In this document: one piece after another, positions 25,979 to 34,861 of the stretch
Position numbering within the stretch: position 1 is the stretch's first letter
How the letters are laid out: every line of letters begins with the position of its first letter
DNA from: Candidatus Rokuibacteriota bacterium
GTDB taxonomy: Bacteria > Methylomirabilota > Methylomirabilia > Rokubacteriales > CSP1-6
Length of the DNA: 64,000 nt
Direction of reading: 5' to 3'
Assembly: GCA_016866775.1 (NCBI GenBank)
Contig: VGLJ01000009.1
Span: 26,367-90,366, forward strand
The notes under the pieces: generated by a model
The model's database searches: none
Told to the model about the DNA's origin: nothing
The model's input: the letters and a program-made list of their open reading frames with translations, nothing else
Made by a program: the position numbers and the translations under genes

Positions 25979-26693
25979 CGGCGCCGCCATCTACTACGAG
26001 GAGTTCGGCCAGGGCTTTCCGATCCTGACGTTCGCCCCGGCGGGGCTGCAATCCACCATCGCGGTGTGGAGCCAGCCGTCGGCGCCCATCAACCCGACGA
26101 CGGAGTTCGCGTCGAGCTTCCGCGTGATCGCGATGGATCAGCGGAACGCCGGCGGCAAGTCGCGCGCGCCGATCAGCGCGCAGGACGGCTGGCACAGCTA
26201 CCTCGGTGACCACCTCGCGGTGCTCGACCATCTGAAGATCGAGCGCTGCCACCTGTACGGCCAGTGCATCGGCGGCTCGTTCATCATGAGCATGCTGAAA
26301 GCCGCGCCCCGGCGCGTCGCATCGGCGGTCCTCGCGCAGCCGATCGGCCGCGTCGCCCCCGCGCTGCCCCCGCGTCCGCCGCGCTTCGAGGGGTGGGCCA
26401 AGACGCTGACCGACCACCCCGAAGTGAACGAGGCGGTGCTGGACTCGTTCTACAAGAACCTCTACGCGCCGGGCTTCGTCTACAGCGCCGACCGCGCGGT
26501 GGCGGGGGCGTGCACGACGCCGTGCCTGGTGATGGCCGGCAACGACGAGGCGCACCCGTATCCGATTTCGGAGGAGCTGGCGAAGATCCTGCCAACGGCC
26601 GAGTTCATTCAGGAGTGGAAGACGGGAGCCGCGCTCGACTCCGCGCGCGTGCGCGTCAAGGAGTTCCTGACGAAGCACACGCCGCGCGCGTAG
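25959..26693 (+). CDS. Alpha/beta hydrolase with Cys nucleophile elbow
   Basis: A 244-residue alpha/beta-hydrolase. The N-terminal GAAIYYEEFGQGFPIL, the oxyanion region and AMDQRNAGGKSRAP are typical. The nucleophile elbow reads YGQCIGGSF, placing Cys at about 103 where most members have Ser. Dienelactone hydrolases are the known Cys example in this superfamily. The acid may be the Asp in GNDEAHPYP, with the His in the same loop. The start is set by GGAGGGAGCC upstream. It overlaps the Mur ligase gene by 20 bases and is convergent with the DinB gene at 26715. Confidence 0.85.
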   Translation: MPTIERNGAAIYYEEFGQGFPILTFAPAGLQSTIAVWSQPSAPINPTTEFASSFRVIAMDQRNAGGKSRAPISAQDGWHSYLGDHLAVLDHLKIERCHLYGQCIGGSFIMSMLKAAPRRVASAVLAQPIGRVAPALPPRPPRFEGWAKTLTDHPEVNEAVLDSFYKNLYAPGFVYSADRAVAGACTTPCLVMAGNDEAHPYPISEELAKILPTAEFIQEWKTGAALDSARVRVKEFLTKHTPRA

Positions 26694-26714
26694 CGCGCGC
26701 CGCCGCCGCGCTCG

Positions 26715-27242
26715 TCAGGGGCGCGAGAACCTCTGCGCGTTGCCCATGTGCGGCCACGCGTACTGCTGGACGTTCGTCAGGATCTGCTTCAGGTGGTTGC
26801 GGTCGTGATGCACCCATTCCTGGAGCAGGTCCGCGACCCCGAGCTCGCCGACGGTCGGATGCAGGCCGACGCGCGCGAGAGCGTCGGGGCGCAGCGCGGC
26901 GACGAGCGCGACGCTCTGCTCGCGGACCTGCAGCATCTCGACGAGGAGCGCATCGGCGCCCTTCTCGCAGTCCTTTCGTGCCTTCGAGACCTCGGCCGGA
27001 TCCCACGGCTCCAGCTTCGGGCGGCCGTTCGCCAGGATGATCCGGATGCGGCCGGCGAACCCGCGGCGCTCGGCCTCGATGATGTGACCGAGCACGTCCT
27101 TGACACACCACTCGCCCGCCGCGGGATGCCAGCGCAGGATCGCGTCGGGGAGCGCGTGGACCTCGGCGGCGAACGCGGCCGCCGCGCCGCGCAGCATGGA
27201 CGCCACGACGGACGGGCCGAGCGGAGTCGGCGTGACAGACAT
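26715..27242 (-). CDS. DinB-family protein
   Basis: A 175-residue four-helix-bundle DinB/YfiT-like protein. The His positions expected to bind metal are in DVLGHIIEAE and in the late EWVHHDRNHLKQI. The family is metal-dependent and often linked to thiol transfer (bacillithiol, mycothiol), but most members are uncharacterised. It lies 73 bases beyond the end of the ABC permease genes on the same strand and could be the tail of that run. The end is 21 bases from the convergent hydrolase gene. Confidence 0.85.
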   Translation of the reverse strand: MSVTPTPLGPSVVASMLRGAAAAFAAEVHALPDAILRWHPAAGEWCVKDVLGHIIEAERRGFAGRIRIILANGRPKLEPWDPAEVSKARKDCEKGADALLVEMLQVREQSVALVAALRPDALARVGLHPTVGELGVADLLQEWVHHDRNHLKQILTNVQQYAWPHMGNAQRFSRP

Positions 27243-27315
27243 CGGATGCAGTCTGACACGCGTTCGTCGAGCCCGTCCAGCGCGCGTCAGGCCCCCGGCT
27301 TCGAGCCGGGATTCG

Positions 27316-28062
27316 TCACTGATCCCGCCAGTGGGAAAGGCGGTCGTTCAGCCAGTCGAGCGACAGCACGATCGCGATGGACGCGGCGGACACGAGCGCC
27401 GTGGCGGCGAAGAGCTCGGGGGCCTTGAAGCCGTTGGCGAGCGCCCCCATGACCGCGCCCATCCCGCGCACGCCGGCGAACATCTCGACCACCAGCACGC
27501 CGAGCAGGCAGAAGACGATGCCGAGCCGCATCCCCGCGAGCATCGAGGGCACGACCGCGGGCAGGATCACCTTCCAGTAGAGCTGCCACGTGCTCGCGCC
27601 GTACGCGCGCGCGACGGTGATCAGGGTGCGGTCGACGTCCCTGACACCGCCGATCACGAGCAGCATGATCGGGAACGTCGCGTGCAGCGTGCCGTAGAGG
27701 ATCGCCGGCGTCGTGCCGAAGCCCGTCAGCAGGATGATCCACGGCAGGATGAGGATCTTCGGGATGCCGTAGGCCGCGATGACGAACGGGTTCAGCACGT
27801 CGCGCAGCACGCGCACGGAGCCGACGACGATCCCGAGGCTCACGCCGAGGACGACCGCGATCGCGTAGGCGATGGCGGTCTTCGCGAGCGTGTCGCCGAG
27901 GCCGCCGAGCGCACGGTCGCCGATCGTGCCGAGGGCGTGCACGACCGCCGACGGCGCGGGCACGAACGCGGCGTCGACCCAGCCGAGCCGGGCGGCGGCT
28001 TCCCACGCCGCGACGAGCGCGACGATCGACACCACCTGCAGCGCGCGCACGCGCATCGTCAC
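27316..28062 (-). CDS. ABC transporter permease (NitT/TauT/SsuC type)
   Basis: A 248-residue integral membrane protein with about six hydrophobic segments. The BPD-type EAA loop is visible at ARAYGASTWQLYWKVILPAV, which contacts the ATPase. Sequence style matches permeases for nitrate, taurine or sulfonates. It overlaps the partner permease gene by four bases. Together with the genes at 28059 and 28802 it makes a heterodimeric permease plus ATPase. No solute-binding protein gene is in the set. Confidence 0.9.
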   Translation of the reverse strand: MTMRVRALQVVSIVALVAAWEAAARLGWVDAAFVPAPSAVVHALGTIGDRALGGLGDTLAKTAIAYAIAVVLGVSLGIVVGSVRVLRDVLNPFVIAAYGIPKILILPWIILLTGFGTTPAILYGTLHATFPIMLLVIGGVRDVDRTLITVARAYGASTWQLYWKVILPAVVPSMLAGMRLGIVFCLLGVLVVEMFAGVRGMGAVMGALANGFKAPELFAATALVSAASIAIVLSLDWLNDRLSHWRDQ

Positions 28063-28805
28063 TCGCTCCAGCGCTGGGCGCGGTGCTCGACGAGACTCGC
28101 CAGCGCGTCCGAGGCGACGATCAGCACGAGCGTGACGAGCACGAGCGCGACGTAGTCGGCGGTGCGCAGGAGGCCGTACGCGTGGTTGATCAGCGAACCG
28201 ATCCCCTGCCGCGAGCCGAGGATCTCGCCGACGATCACGCCGATGACCGTGAGGGCGAGCCCGGTGCGCAGGCCGCCGACGAGCGTGAACATCATCGCCG
28301 GCACCATCACCTTCACGAACGTCGTCAGCGGCGTCGCGCCGAACGCGCGGGCCACCGTGACGAGCTGCGGGCTCACCTGGCGGATGCCGGCCAGCACGGC
28401 GAGCGTGATCGGGAAGAAGCCGAGCAGGAACCCGAACGCGATCTTCGACGAGGAGTCGAGGCCGAAGAACAGCATCAGCGACGGGTACCAGACGACCGCG
28501 GGCACGGCGTAGAGCGCGGCGAGGATCGGGCCGTACGCGCGGCCGAGCGTGCGGTAGAGGCCGAGCGCGAAGCCGATCGCGAGGCCGGCGAGCACGGCCA
28601 TCGCGTAGGCGATGGCGATCTCGCGCGCGGTCACGAGGAGATGGCGCGGCAGCTCGGGATAGCTGTCGAGCGTCAGCACCCGCACGAGCGCCGGGAGCAC
28701 GACCGAAGGTGGCGCCGAGAGCAGCGGGTTGCTGAAGCGGGCGGCGCCTTCCCAGGCGAGCACCAGGGCGAGCACGAGCGCGAGCCGGATGGCGGCGACG
28801 GTCAC
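28059..28805 (-). CDS. ABC transporter permease (NitT/TauT/SsuC type)
   Basis: A 248-residue membrane permease, partner of the one at 27316. It starts at GTG 28805, overlapping the ATPase stop (GTGA); the open frame upstream of that is an unrelated shadow. About six hydrophobic segments are visible and the EAA loop reads ARAFGATPLTTFVKVMVPAM. The two permeases are clearly related in layout but diverged, as expected for a heterodimer. Confidence 0.9.
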   Translation of the reverse strand: MTVAAIRLALVLALVLAWEGAARFSNPLLSAPPSVVLPALVRVLTLDSYPELPRHLLVTAREIAIAYAMAVLAGLAIGFALGLYRTLGRAYGPILAALYAVPAVVWYPSLMLFFGLDSSSKIAFGFLLGFFPITLAVLAGIRQVSPQLVTVARAFGATPLTTFVKVMVPAMMFTLVGGLRTGLALTVIGVIVGEILGSRQGIGSLINHAYGLLRTADYVALVLVTLVLIVASDALASLVEHRAQRWSE

Positions 28806-29584
28806 GTCGACTCGGCGATCGCGCGCAGCGACTCCTCGCGGATCTCGCCCCAGAGCTTCGCGCGGAGGGCGACGATCTCCGGCGACTCGATCGCGCGCGG
28901 ATAGTCCATCGGCAGGTCGAGCACCAGCTTGACGCGTCCCGGGCGCGCGGTCATCACCGCCACGCGCGTCGAGAGCGAGACGGCTTCCTGCAGGCTGTGC
29001 GTGACGAAGATGACCGTCTTGCGCGTGCGGCGCCAGATCTCGAGCAGCCACTCGCCCATGAGCACGCGCGTCTGCTCGTCGAGCGCGCCGAAGGGCTCGT
29101 CCATCAGCACGATCTTGGTGTCGAGCGCGAGCGCGCGCGCGATGGCCACGCGCTGCCGCATGCCGCCGGAGAGCTCGCGTGGATACTTCGCGGCGAACGG
29201 GCGGAGACCGAGCGGGCCGAGCAGGTCGCTCGCGATCCGCCGCCGCTCCGCGCGTGGCGTCCCCTGCAGCTCGAGCCCGAACTCGACGTTCTCGAGCGCG
29301 GTCCGCCAGGGAAACAGCCCGGGATCCTGGAAGACGGTGGCGACGCGCGTGGGATCCGGCCCGTCGACGGCCGCGCCGTCGACGCTGATATGGCCGTCAT
29401 CGGGCGTCGCGAGCCCGCCGATCATGGCGAGCAGCGTGGACTTGCCGCATCCGGAGGGCCCGATGATTGTGCAGAACTCACCTTCGGAGACGCCGAGCGA
29501 CACGTCTCTCAGCGCTTCGACGACGCCCGAGCGCGTCGTGTAGCGCTTCGACACACGGTCGACCACGATGAGCGCGCCCGCCAC
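28802..29584 (-). CDS. ABC transporter ATP-binding protein (NitT/TauT type)
   Basis: A 260-residue ATPase with all motifs. Walker A is GPSGCGKST (42-50), the Q loop is VFQDPGLFPW, the signature is LSGGMRQR, Walker B is IVLMDEPFGALD and the switch His is in FVTHSLQEAV. It would power uptake of a small anion such as a sulfonate, nitrate or carboxylate through the permeases next to it. The start chosen is GTG 29584 because it gives the family N-terminus (ALIVVDRVSKRY). The gene lies 35 bases after an acyl-CoA dehydrogenase gene, so the transporter may import the substrate of this catabolic run. Confidence 0.92.
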   Translation of the reverse strand: MAGALIVVDRVSKRYTTRSGVVEALRDVSLGVSEGEFCTIIGPSGCGKSTLLAMIGGLATPDDGHISVDGAAVDGPDPTRVATVFQDPGLFPWRTALENVEFGLELQGTPRAERRRIASDLLGPLGLRPFAAKYPRELSGGMRQRVAIARALALDTKIVLMDEPFGALDEQTRVLMGEWLLEIWRRTRKTVIFVTHSLQEAVSLSTRVAVMTARPGRVKLVLDLPMDYPRAIESPEIVALRAKLWGEIREESLRAIAEST

Positions 29585-29619
29585 GTCGAGAGGATACTCG
29601 ACGCAGCCGCGAACGCGGC

Positions 29620-30759
29620 TCAGAGCTGGAGGATTTCTCGCGCGATGGCCAGGCGCTGGATCTCGGAGGTGCCCTCGCCGATCTCGGTGAGCTTGGCGTC
29701 GCGGAAGATGCGCTCGACGGGAAACTCGGTGATGTAGCCCGCGCCGCCGTGGATCTGCACGGCGCGCGTCGCGGCCTTCATCGCGGCTTCGGACGCGAAG
29801 AGCTTCGCCATCGCCGCCGCGTGCATGGCCGGACGGCCCTGGTCCTTGAGCCACGCCGCGCGCAGCGTGAGCAGGCGCGCGATCTCCACGTCCGTCGCCA
29901 TCTCCGCGATCATCCCCTGCAAACCGTTGAACTCGGCGAGCGTCTTGCCGAACGCGTGGCGCTCCTTCATGTACCTCACGGCCTGGTCGACGGCGGCCTG
30001 CGCGATCCCGACGGCCATCGCGGCCATCGCGATGCGCCCGCCTTCGAGGACCTGCATCGCCTGGATGAAGCCCTGGCCGCGCTCGCCGATGAGGTTGCCG
30101 GCGGGAAGCCACGCGTCCTCGAAGATCAGCGGCGCGGTGTCGGAGGCGTGCAGCCCGAGCTTGCGATACGGCCGCCCCGGCGTGAAGCCCTTCGTGCCCT
30201 TCTCGACGAGGAACGCGGACACGCCCTTCGCGCCGCGGGGAGACGTTCGCGCCATCACCACCGCCACGCCGCCGACGCTGCCGTTGGTGATGAACGCCTT
30301 CTCGCCGTTCAGCACGAAGCCGCCGTCGCGCTCCTCGGCGCGCGTGCGCAGCGCCGCCGCGTCGGAGCCCGCGCCCGGCTCGGTGAGGCCCCACGCGGCG
30401 AGCATCTCGCCCGACGTGAGCTTCGGCAGGTACTTCGCCTTCTGCGCCTTCGAGGCGTGCATGGCGATGTGGTTGGTGCCGAGCGAGTTGTGCGCCCACA
30501 TCCCGATGCCGACCGAGGCGTCGCCGCGATTCAGCTCCTCGACGATCAGCGCGTAGGAGACGTAGTCGAGGCCGGCGCCGCCGTAGTCCGGATCGACGAG
30601 CACGCCGAGGAAGCCGAGGCTCGCGAGCTTGGCGAAGATCTCGTGCGGGAACTCGTGGCGCTCGTCGTACGGCGCGATCTTCTCGCCGAGCTCCGCGTCC
30701 GCGAACTGCCGCGCGACGTCGCGGACCTGCTGCTGGTCTGCCGACAGCTCGACGTCCAT
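29620..30759 (-). CDS. Acyl-CoA dehydrogenase
   Basis: A 379-residue flavoenzyme that oxidises an acyl-CoA to the enoyl-CoA and passes electrons to electron-transfer flavoprotein. Family signatures are [15 protein letters not shown], the [18 protein letters not shown] block with the catalytic Glu in GEGTSE, and a preceding [14 protein letters not shown]. It lies 2 bases after the B12-subunit gene and 35 before the ABC ATPase gene. EtfA and EtfB are encoded upstream in the same run. Chain-length preference cannot be read with confidence; a short or branched acyl-CoA fits the context. Confidence 0.92.
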   Translation of the reverse strand: MDVELSADQQQVRDVARQFADAELGEKIAPYDERHEFPHEIFAKLASLGFLGVLVDPDYGGAGLDYVSYALIVEELNRGDASVGIGMWAHNSLGTNHIAMHASKAQKAKYLPKLTSGEMLAAWGLTEPGAGSDAAALRTRAEERDGGFVLNGEKAFITNGSVGGVAVVMARTSPRGAKGVSAFLVEKGTKGFTPGRPYRKLGLHASDTAPLIFEDAWLPAGNLIGERGQGFIQAMQVLEGGRIAMAAMAVGIAQAAVDQAVRYMKERHAFGKTLAEFNGLQGMIAEMATDVEIARLLTLRAAWLKDQGRPAMHAAAMAKLFASEAAMKAATRAVQIHGGAGYITEFPVERIFRDAKLTEIGEGTSEIQRLAIAREILQL

Positions 30760-30761
30760 CG

Positions 30762-31166
30762 TCAGACCGCGGCGCGGATGTGCTCGCGCACGAAGCGCAC
30801 GATGTCCTGGGTGGAGGTGCCCGGCGTGAACAGCTCCTTCACGCCCATGGCCTTGAGCGCCGCGATGTCCTCGGGCGGGATGATGCCGCCGCCGAAGACG
30901 GCGACGTCGTCCGCGCCCTTCTCCTTCAGGAGCTCCAGCACGCGCTTGAAGAGATAGTTGTGCGCGCCGGACAGCACGCTGAGGCCGATGGCGTCGGCGT
31001 CCTCCTGGATCGCCGTCGCCACGATCTGCTCCGGCGTCTGGTGGAGGCCGGTGTAGATGACCTCGAACCCGGCGTCTCGGAGCGCCCGCGCAACGATCTT
31101 CGCGCCCCGGTCGTGGCCGTCGAGCCCCGGCTTGGCGACGACGACGCGCACGGATCGCTCCGTCAT
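30762..31166 (-). CDS. B12-binding subunit of acyl-CoA mutase (IcmB/MCM C-terminal type)
   Basis: A 134-residue stand-alone cobalamin-binding domain. The lower-ligand motif DxHxxG is in [11 protein letters not shown] (D16, H18, G21). SVLSGAH and [10 protein letters not shown] are the other corrinoid-contact regions. It would supply adenosylcobalamin to the separate large subunit at 33260-34861, which lacks this domain. The start at 31166 overlaps the HIT gene stop by four bases. A second, similar subunit is encoded at 53339-53719. Confidence 0.93.
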   Translation of the reverse strand: MTERSVRVVVAKPGLDGHDRGAKIVARALRDAGFEVIYTGLHQTPEQIVATAIQEDADAIGLSVLSGAHNYLFKRVLELLKEKGADDVAVFGGGIIPPEDIAALKAMGVKELFTPGTSTQDIVRFVREHIRAAV

Positions 31167-31588
31167 CCCTTGCCTCCGAGCGCGACCCGGATCTTCTCGG
31201 CGTTCGCCAGGATCTCGTCGCGATTGCCGGGCGTGAGCTGCCAGTCGAAGCCCTTGCCGTCGCGCACGAACCGCGGGATCAGGTGCAGGTGCAGATGCGG
31301 CACCGACTGGAAGGCCGCCGCGCCGTTGGCCTGCAGCATGTTCAGGCCGTCCGGCTTCAGCGCGTCGCGCAGCGCCCGCGCCACCCGCTTGGCCGCCGTG
31401 ATGGCCGCCGCCAGATCCGCGGCGTCCGCGTCGAACAGCGTCGGCTCGTGCGCCTTGATGATCACCAGGGTGTGCCCGGGGTTGAGCGGGTTGATGTCCA
31501 TGATCGCGAAGGTGCGCTCGTCTTCGTAGATCTTCGCGGAGGGAATCTGCCCGTCGCGGATCTTGCAGAACACGCAGTCGCCAGTCAT
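31163..31588 (-). CDS. HIT-family nucleotide hydrolase
   Basis: A 141-residue HIT protein. The N-terminal [12 protein letters not shown], the [12 protein letters not shown] strand and the catalytic histidine triad HLHLHLIPR near 100-108 are all typical. Such proteins cleave nucleotide-phosphoramidate or dinucleotide bonds; the house-keeping substrate is often adenosine phosphoramidate. It is translationally coupled on both sides (four-base overlaps with the DinB and B12-subunit genes), so its expression is tied to the mutase run. Why that should be is unknown. Confidence 0.92.
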   Translation of the reverse strand: MTGDCVFCKIRDGQIPSAKIYEDERTFAIMDINPLNPGHTLVIIKAHEPTLFDADAADLAAAITAAKRVARALRDALKPDGLNMLQANGAAAFQSVPHLHLHLIPRFVRDGKGFDWQLTPGNRDEILANAEKIRVALGGKG

Positions 31589-32082
31589 GCGGAGGCCCCC
31601 ACTTTCGCCACGACGTCCTCCATCCGGTATCCGTAGATCTGCGGCGGCTCCGTCCCGGCGAGGGCGAGCCACGCGTCGAGCTGGCTCCTGTGATGGATCT
31701 CGTGCTCGGCCATCGCCATGAGGAAGCGCCACGCGCTGACGGTGCCGCCCTCCAGATCACGCAGCTTCTCGCGCAGCCGCGCGTCCGGCAGTGCCCCGAG
31801 CCGCGCCATCTCCACGCGGTGCACCTCGTCGAGCGTGGCGCGCGTCGCGTCCCACGCCGCGAACGGCGCGACGTCGAGGTCGGTCGTGAACCGGTCCTCC
31901 ACGACCTTGGTGACGAAGAACCGCTCGGCGCCCGCGATGTGCCGCACGATCTGCCCGCACGTCCACTCGGTCTCGCGCGGCCGATAGGTCGCGGACTCCT
32001 CCGTGACGCGGGCGACGGCGGCGAGCGTCCGCCGCCGGACCCCGTCGAAGTACTGCACGAACTCCGCGACCGATGTGATCAC
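31585..32082 (-). CDS. DinB-family protein
   Basis: A 165-residue four-helix-bundle DinB protein. The metal His residues are in [12 protein letters not shown] and the late [16 protein letters not shown], the second being the DinB_2 signature. It lies 7 bases after the aminotransferase gene and overlaps the HIT gene by four bases. It is distinct in sequence from the other DinB protein at 26715. Function unknown beyond possible metal-dependent thiol or small-molecule chemistry. Confidence 0.88.
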   Translation of the reverse strand: MITSVAEFVQYFDGVRRRTLAAVARVTEESATYRPRETEWTCGQIVRHIAGAERFFVTKVVEDRFTTDLDVAPFAAWDATRATLDEVHRVEMARLGALPDARLREKLRDLEGGTVSAWRFLMAMAEHEIHHRSQLDAWLALAGTEPPQIYGYRMEDVVAKVGASA

Positions 32083-32089
32083 GCCGCCC

Positions 32090-33160
32090 CTAGACGGTGA
32101 CGGTCCAGCCGTGCGGGTCGGCGGTCGTGCCGTACTGGATGCCGACGATCGTGTCGTAGAGCTTCTGCGTCAGCGGCCCGATGCCGCCGCCGTTCACGAC
32201 GATGCGCTCGCCCTTGTACGCGAGCTCACCGACGGGCGAGATGACGGCCGCCGTGCCCGTGCCCCACACTTCCTGGAGCGTGCCCGTGTGGGCGGCGCCG
32301 ACGAGCTCGTCGATGGTGATCGGCCGCTCCGACACGCGCAGCTTCCACTCGCGCAGCAGCGCCAGCACCGAATCGCGCGTGACGCCCGCGAGGATCGTTC
32401 CCGCGAGCGGCGGCGTGATGATCTCGTCGCCGATCTTCATCATGATGTTCATCGTGCCCACTTCCTCGATGTACTTCCGGTGCACGCCGTCGAGCCAGAG
32501 CACCTGCGTGAAGCCTTCGTGCTTCGCGTCCTCGGCCGCGTGGAGGCTCGCCGCGTAGTTGGCGGACGTCTTCGCCTCGCCCAGGCCGCCGACGACGGCA
32601 CGGACGTAGGTGTCGATGACCTTGATCTTCACGGGCGCCATGCCCTCGGGGTAGTACGCGCCGACGGGCGAGAGGATGACGAAGTAGAGGTACTTCTTCG
32701 CCGGGCGCACGCCGAGGAACGGCTCGCTCGCGATGATCGTCGGGCGAATGTAGAGCGACGTGCCGACCATCGACGGCACCCAGTCGCGGTCGATGTCGAC
32801 GAGCGTGGTGAACGACTTCATCACCAGCTCGGGATCGAGCGGCGGGATGCACATTTTCTCCGCGGTGCGGTTCAGGCGCGCCACGTGCTTGTCCGGGCGG
32901 AAGAGCCGGATCGTGCCGTCCTTCCCGCGGAACGCCTTCAGCCCCTCGAACAGGCCCTGGCCGTAATGCAGCACGGCCGTGGCCGGGTCGAGCGCGAGCG
33001 GGCCGTACGGCTCGACGCGCGGGTCGTACCAGCCCTTCTCGTCCTCGAAGTCGACGAGGAACATGTGATCCGTGAAATCCGTGCCGAAGGCCAGGTCCTT
33101 GTCCTTCGGCTTCTCCTTCTTCTGCGCCACCTTCGTGATGTGGATCGCGTCCCCACTCAT
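32090..33160 (-). CDS. ilvE: Branched-chain amino acid aminotransferase
   Basis: A 356-residue fold-type IV PLP aminotransferase of the long bacterial/eukaryotic BCAT class. The PLP Lys sits in EAKTSANYAASL near 195-206, and the class signature LWLDGVHRKYIEEVGTMNI follows. YGQGLFEGLKAFRG and the late GTGTAAVISPVG bind substrate and phosphate. It interconverts valine, leucine and isoleucine with their 2-oxo acids. Its place after the mutase large-subunit gene and before the B12-subunit gene points to valine breakdown rather than synthesis. A GGGGAGAC Shine-Dalgarno precedes ATG 33160. Confidence 0.93.
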   Translation of the reverse strand: MSGDAIHITKVAQKKEKPKDKDLAFGTDFTDHMFLVDFEDEKGWYDPRVEPYGPLALDPATAVLHYGQGLFEGLKAFRGKDGTIRLFRPDKHVARLNRTAEKMCIPPLDPELVMKSFTTLVDIDRDWVPSMVGTSLYIRPTIIASEPFLGVRPAKKYLYFVILSPVGAYYPEGMAPVKIKVIDTYVRAVVGGLGEAKTSANYAASLHAAEDAKHEGFTQVLWLDGVHRKYIEEVGTMNIMMKIGDEIITPPLAGTILAGVTRDSVLALLREWKLRVSERPITIDELVGAAHTGTLQEVWGTGTAAVISPVGELAYKGERIVVNGGGIGPLTQKLYDTIVGIQYGTTADPHGWTVTV

Positions 33161-33173
33161 GGTGTCTCCCCTG

Positions 33174-33245
33174 CTATGCGGAATCCGGTGAGCCGGGTGC
33201 CCTCGTCAGTCGCGCGATCGTCGCACCGCGTCCAAGCCACGCCAT
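33174..33245 (-). other. Possible 23-codon ORF with ribosome-binding site
   Basis: Between the mutase and aminotransferase genes, ATG 33245 is preceded by GGGGAGACAGTGACC. It opens a 23-codon frame (MAWLGRGATIARLTRAPGSP, then DSA) ending at TAG 33174-33176. The next ribosome-binding site, GGGGAGACACC, is almost the same. It could be a tiny coupling or leader peptide, or a duplicated translation-start relic. It lacks a run of branched-chain residues, so classical ilv attenuation is unlikely. Confidence 0.3.
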
Positions 33246-33259
33246 GGTCACTGTCTCCC

Positions 33260-34861
33260 CTAAAAGATGATCGGCTCGCGATACAAGCCGAAGACCTGGC
33301 GATAGACGTCGGAGATCTCGCCGAGGCTCGCGTAGTCCTTCACCGCGTCGACGAGCACCGGCATCAGGTTCCGGCCGTTGCGGCACGCGTCCGCGACCTG
33401 CTTGAGCCGCCGCTCCACCTTCGCCATGTCGCGCGCGGCCTTGAAGCGGCCCGTGCGCTCGATCTGCTCGAGCTCGACGCGCTCGTCGATCTTCAGGAAG
33501 TGGATCGGCTTCTCCTCGGCCATCACGTACTTGTTCACGCCGACGGTGATCTTTTCCCTCCGGTCCTCCATGAGCTGGGAGCGGTACGCGGCGTCCGCGA
33601 TCTCCTTCTGCGGATAGCCCTCGTCGATCGCCGCGACCATCCCGCCCATGCGGTCGATCGTCGCGATGTACCCGGCGGCCGCCGCTTCCATCCGGTCCGT
33701 GAGCGACTCGACGAAGTACGAGCCGCCGAGCGGATCGATCGTCAGCGCCGCCCCGGTCTCCTCCGCGATGATCTGCTGCGTGCGGAGGGCCACGGTGACG
33801 GCGTCTTCGGTCGGCAGCGCCCACGTCTCGTCGTAGGAGTTCGTGTGCAGCGACTGCGCGCCGCCCAGCACCGCGGCGAGCGCCTGCATCGCCACCCGCG
33901 CCACGTTGTTCAGCGGCTGCTGCGCGGTCGCGGAGACGCCGGCCGTCTGCGTGTGCGTGCGCAGGCGCATCGACTCCGGCCTCTTCGCGCCGTAGCGCTC
34001 CTTCATGTAGCGCGCCCACAGCCGCCGCGCGGCGCGCAGCTTCGCGATCTCCTCGAAGAAGTCGTTGTGGACGTCGAAGAAGAAGCTCAGCCGCGGGGCG
34101 AAGCTGTCGATGTCGAGCCCGCGCGCCAGCGCGGCCTCGACGTACGCGAGCCCGTCCGCGAGCGTGAACGCGAGCTCCTGCACGGCGGTCGAGCCCGCCT
34201 CGCGGATGTGGTAGCCGGAGATCGACACCGGGTTCCAGCGCGGCGCGTGCGCCGCCGTGAACTCGATCATGTCGGTCACGATCCGGACCGCGGGCTCCGG
34301 CGGGCAGATCCATTCCTTCTGCGCGATGAACTCCTTCAGCATGTCGTTCTGGATCGTTCCGCCGACACGACGCCAGGACACGCCCTGCTTCTCGGCGACG
34401 GCGAGATACATCGCGAGCGCGATCGACGCCGTGCAGTTGATCGTCATCGAGGTCGTCACGTCGCCGAGCGGGATGTCGGCGAACAGGCGCTCGAAGTCGT
34501 CCAGCGTGGAGATCGACACGCCTTCCTTGCCGACCTCGCCGCGGGCCCGCGGATGATCGGCGTCGTAGCCCATCAGCGCCGGCATGTCGAAGGCGGTGGA
34601 GAGACCGGTCTGCCCTTCCTTCAAGAGGTACTTGAAGCGCGCGTTGGTGTCTTCCGGCCGGCCGAAGCCCGCGAACATCCGCATCGTCCACAGCCGTCCG
34701 CGGTACATCGTGGGATACACGCCGCGCGTGTACGGATACTCGCCCGGCGCGCCGAGCTTCTCGGCGTACGAGCCGGTCACGTCGTCCGGCGTGTAGAGCG
34801 CCTGGATCGGCAGCCCCGACAGCGTCTCGAAGCGCACGTCACGCTCAGGAGTCTCGCTCAT
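33260..34861 (-). CDS. icmA: Acyl-CoA mutase large subunit, isobutyryl-CoA mutase type
   Basis: A 533-residue substrate-binding subunit of a B12-dependent acyl-CoA mutase, without the B12 domain (supplied by 30762-31166). Landmarks are [38 protein letters not shown] and a late [14 protein letters not shown]. At the positions equivalent to Tyr89 and Arg207 of Propionibacterium methylmalonyl-CoA mutase it has Phe (RMFAGFG, about F63) and Gln (FIAQKEW, about Q181). From knowledge of the family, this pair marks isobutyryl-CoA mutase, which interconverts isobutyryl- and n-butyryl-CoA. ATG 34861 overlaps the preceding acyl-CoA dehydrogenase stop by four bases; the longer open frame upstream is a shadow. 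Confidence 0.85.
   Translation of the reverse strand: MSETPERDVRFETLSGLPIQALYTPDDVTGSYAEKLGAPGEYPYTRGVYPTMYRGRLWTMRMFAGFGRPEDTNARFKYLLKEGQTGLSTAFDMPALMGYDADHPRARGEVGKEGVSISTLDDFERLFADIPLGDVTTSMTINCTASIALAMYLAVAEKQGVSWRRVGGTIQNDMLKEFIAQKEWICPPEPAVRIVTDMIEFTAAHAPRWNPVSISGYHIREAGSTAVQELAFTLADGLAYVEAALARGLDIDSFAPRLSFFFDVHNDFFEEIAKLRAARRLWARYMKERYGAKRPESMRLRTHTQTAGVSATAQQPLNNVARVAMQALAAVLGGAQSLHTNSYDETWALPTEDAVTVALRTQQIIAEETGAALTIDPLGGSYFVESLTDRMEAAAAGYIATIDRMGGMVAAIDEGYPQKEIADAAYRSQLMEDRREKITVGVNKYVMAEEKPIHFLKIDERVELEQIERTGRFKAARDMAKVERRLKQVADACRNGRNLMPVLVDAVKDYASLGEISDVYRQVFGLYREPIIF

Noticed and set aside
31163..32082. DinB and HIT genes as a toxin-antitoxin pair
   Set aside because: Both are ordinary enzyme families with intact metal or catalytic residues and no toxin features.
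33260..34861. Ethylmalonyl- or hydroxyisobutyryl-CoA mutase
   Set aside because: The Phe/Gln pair fits isobutyryl-CoA mutase better, and Ala sits at the position that is Asp in the hydroxyisobutyryl enzyme.
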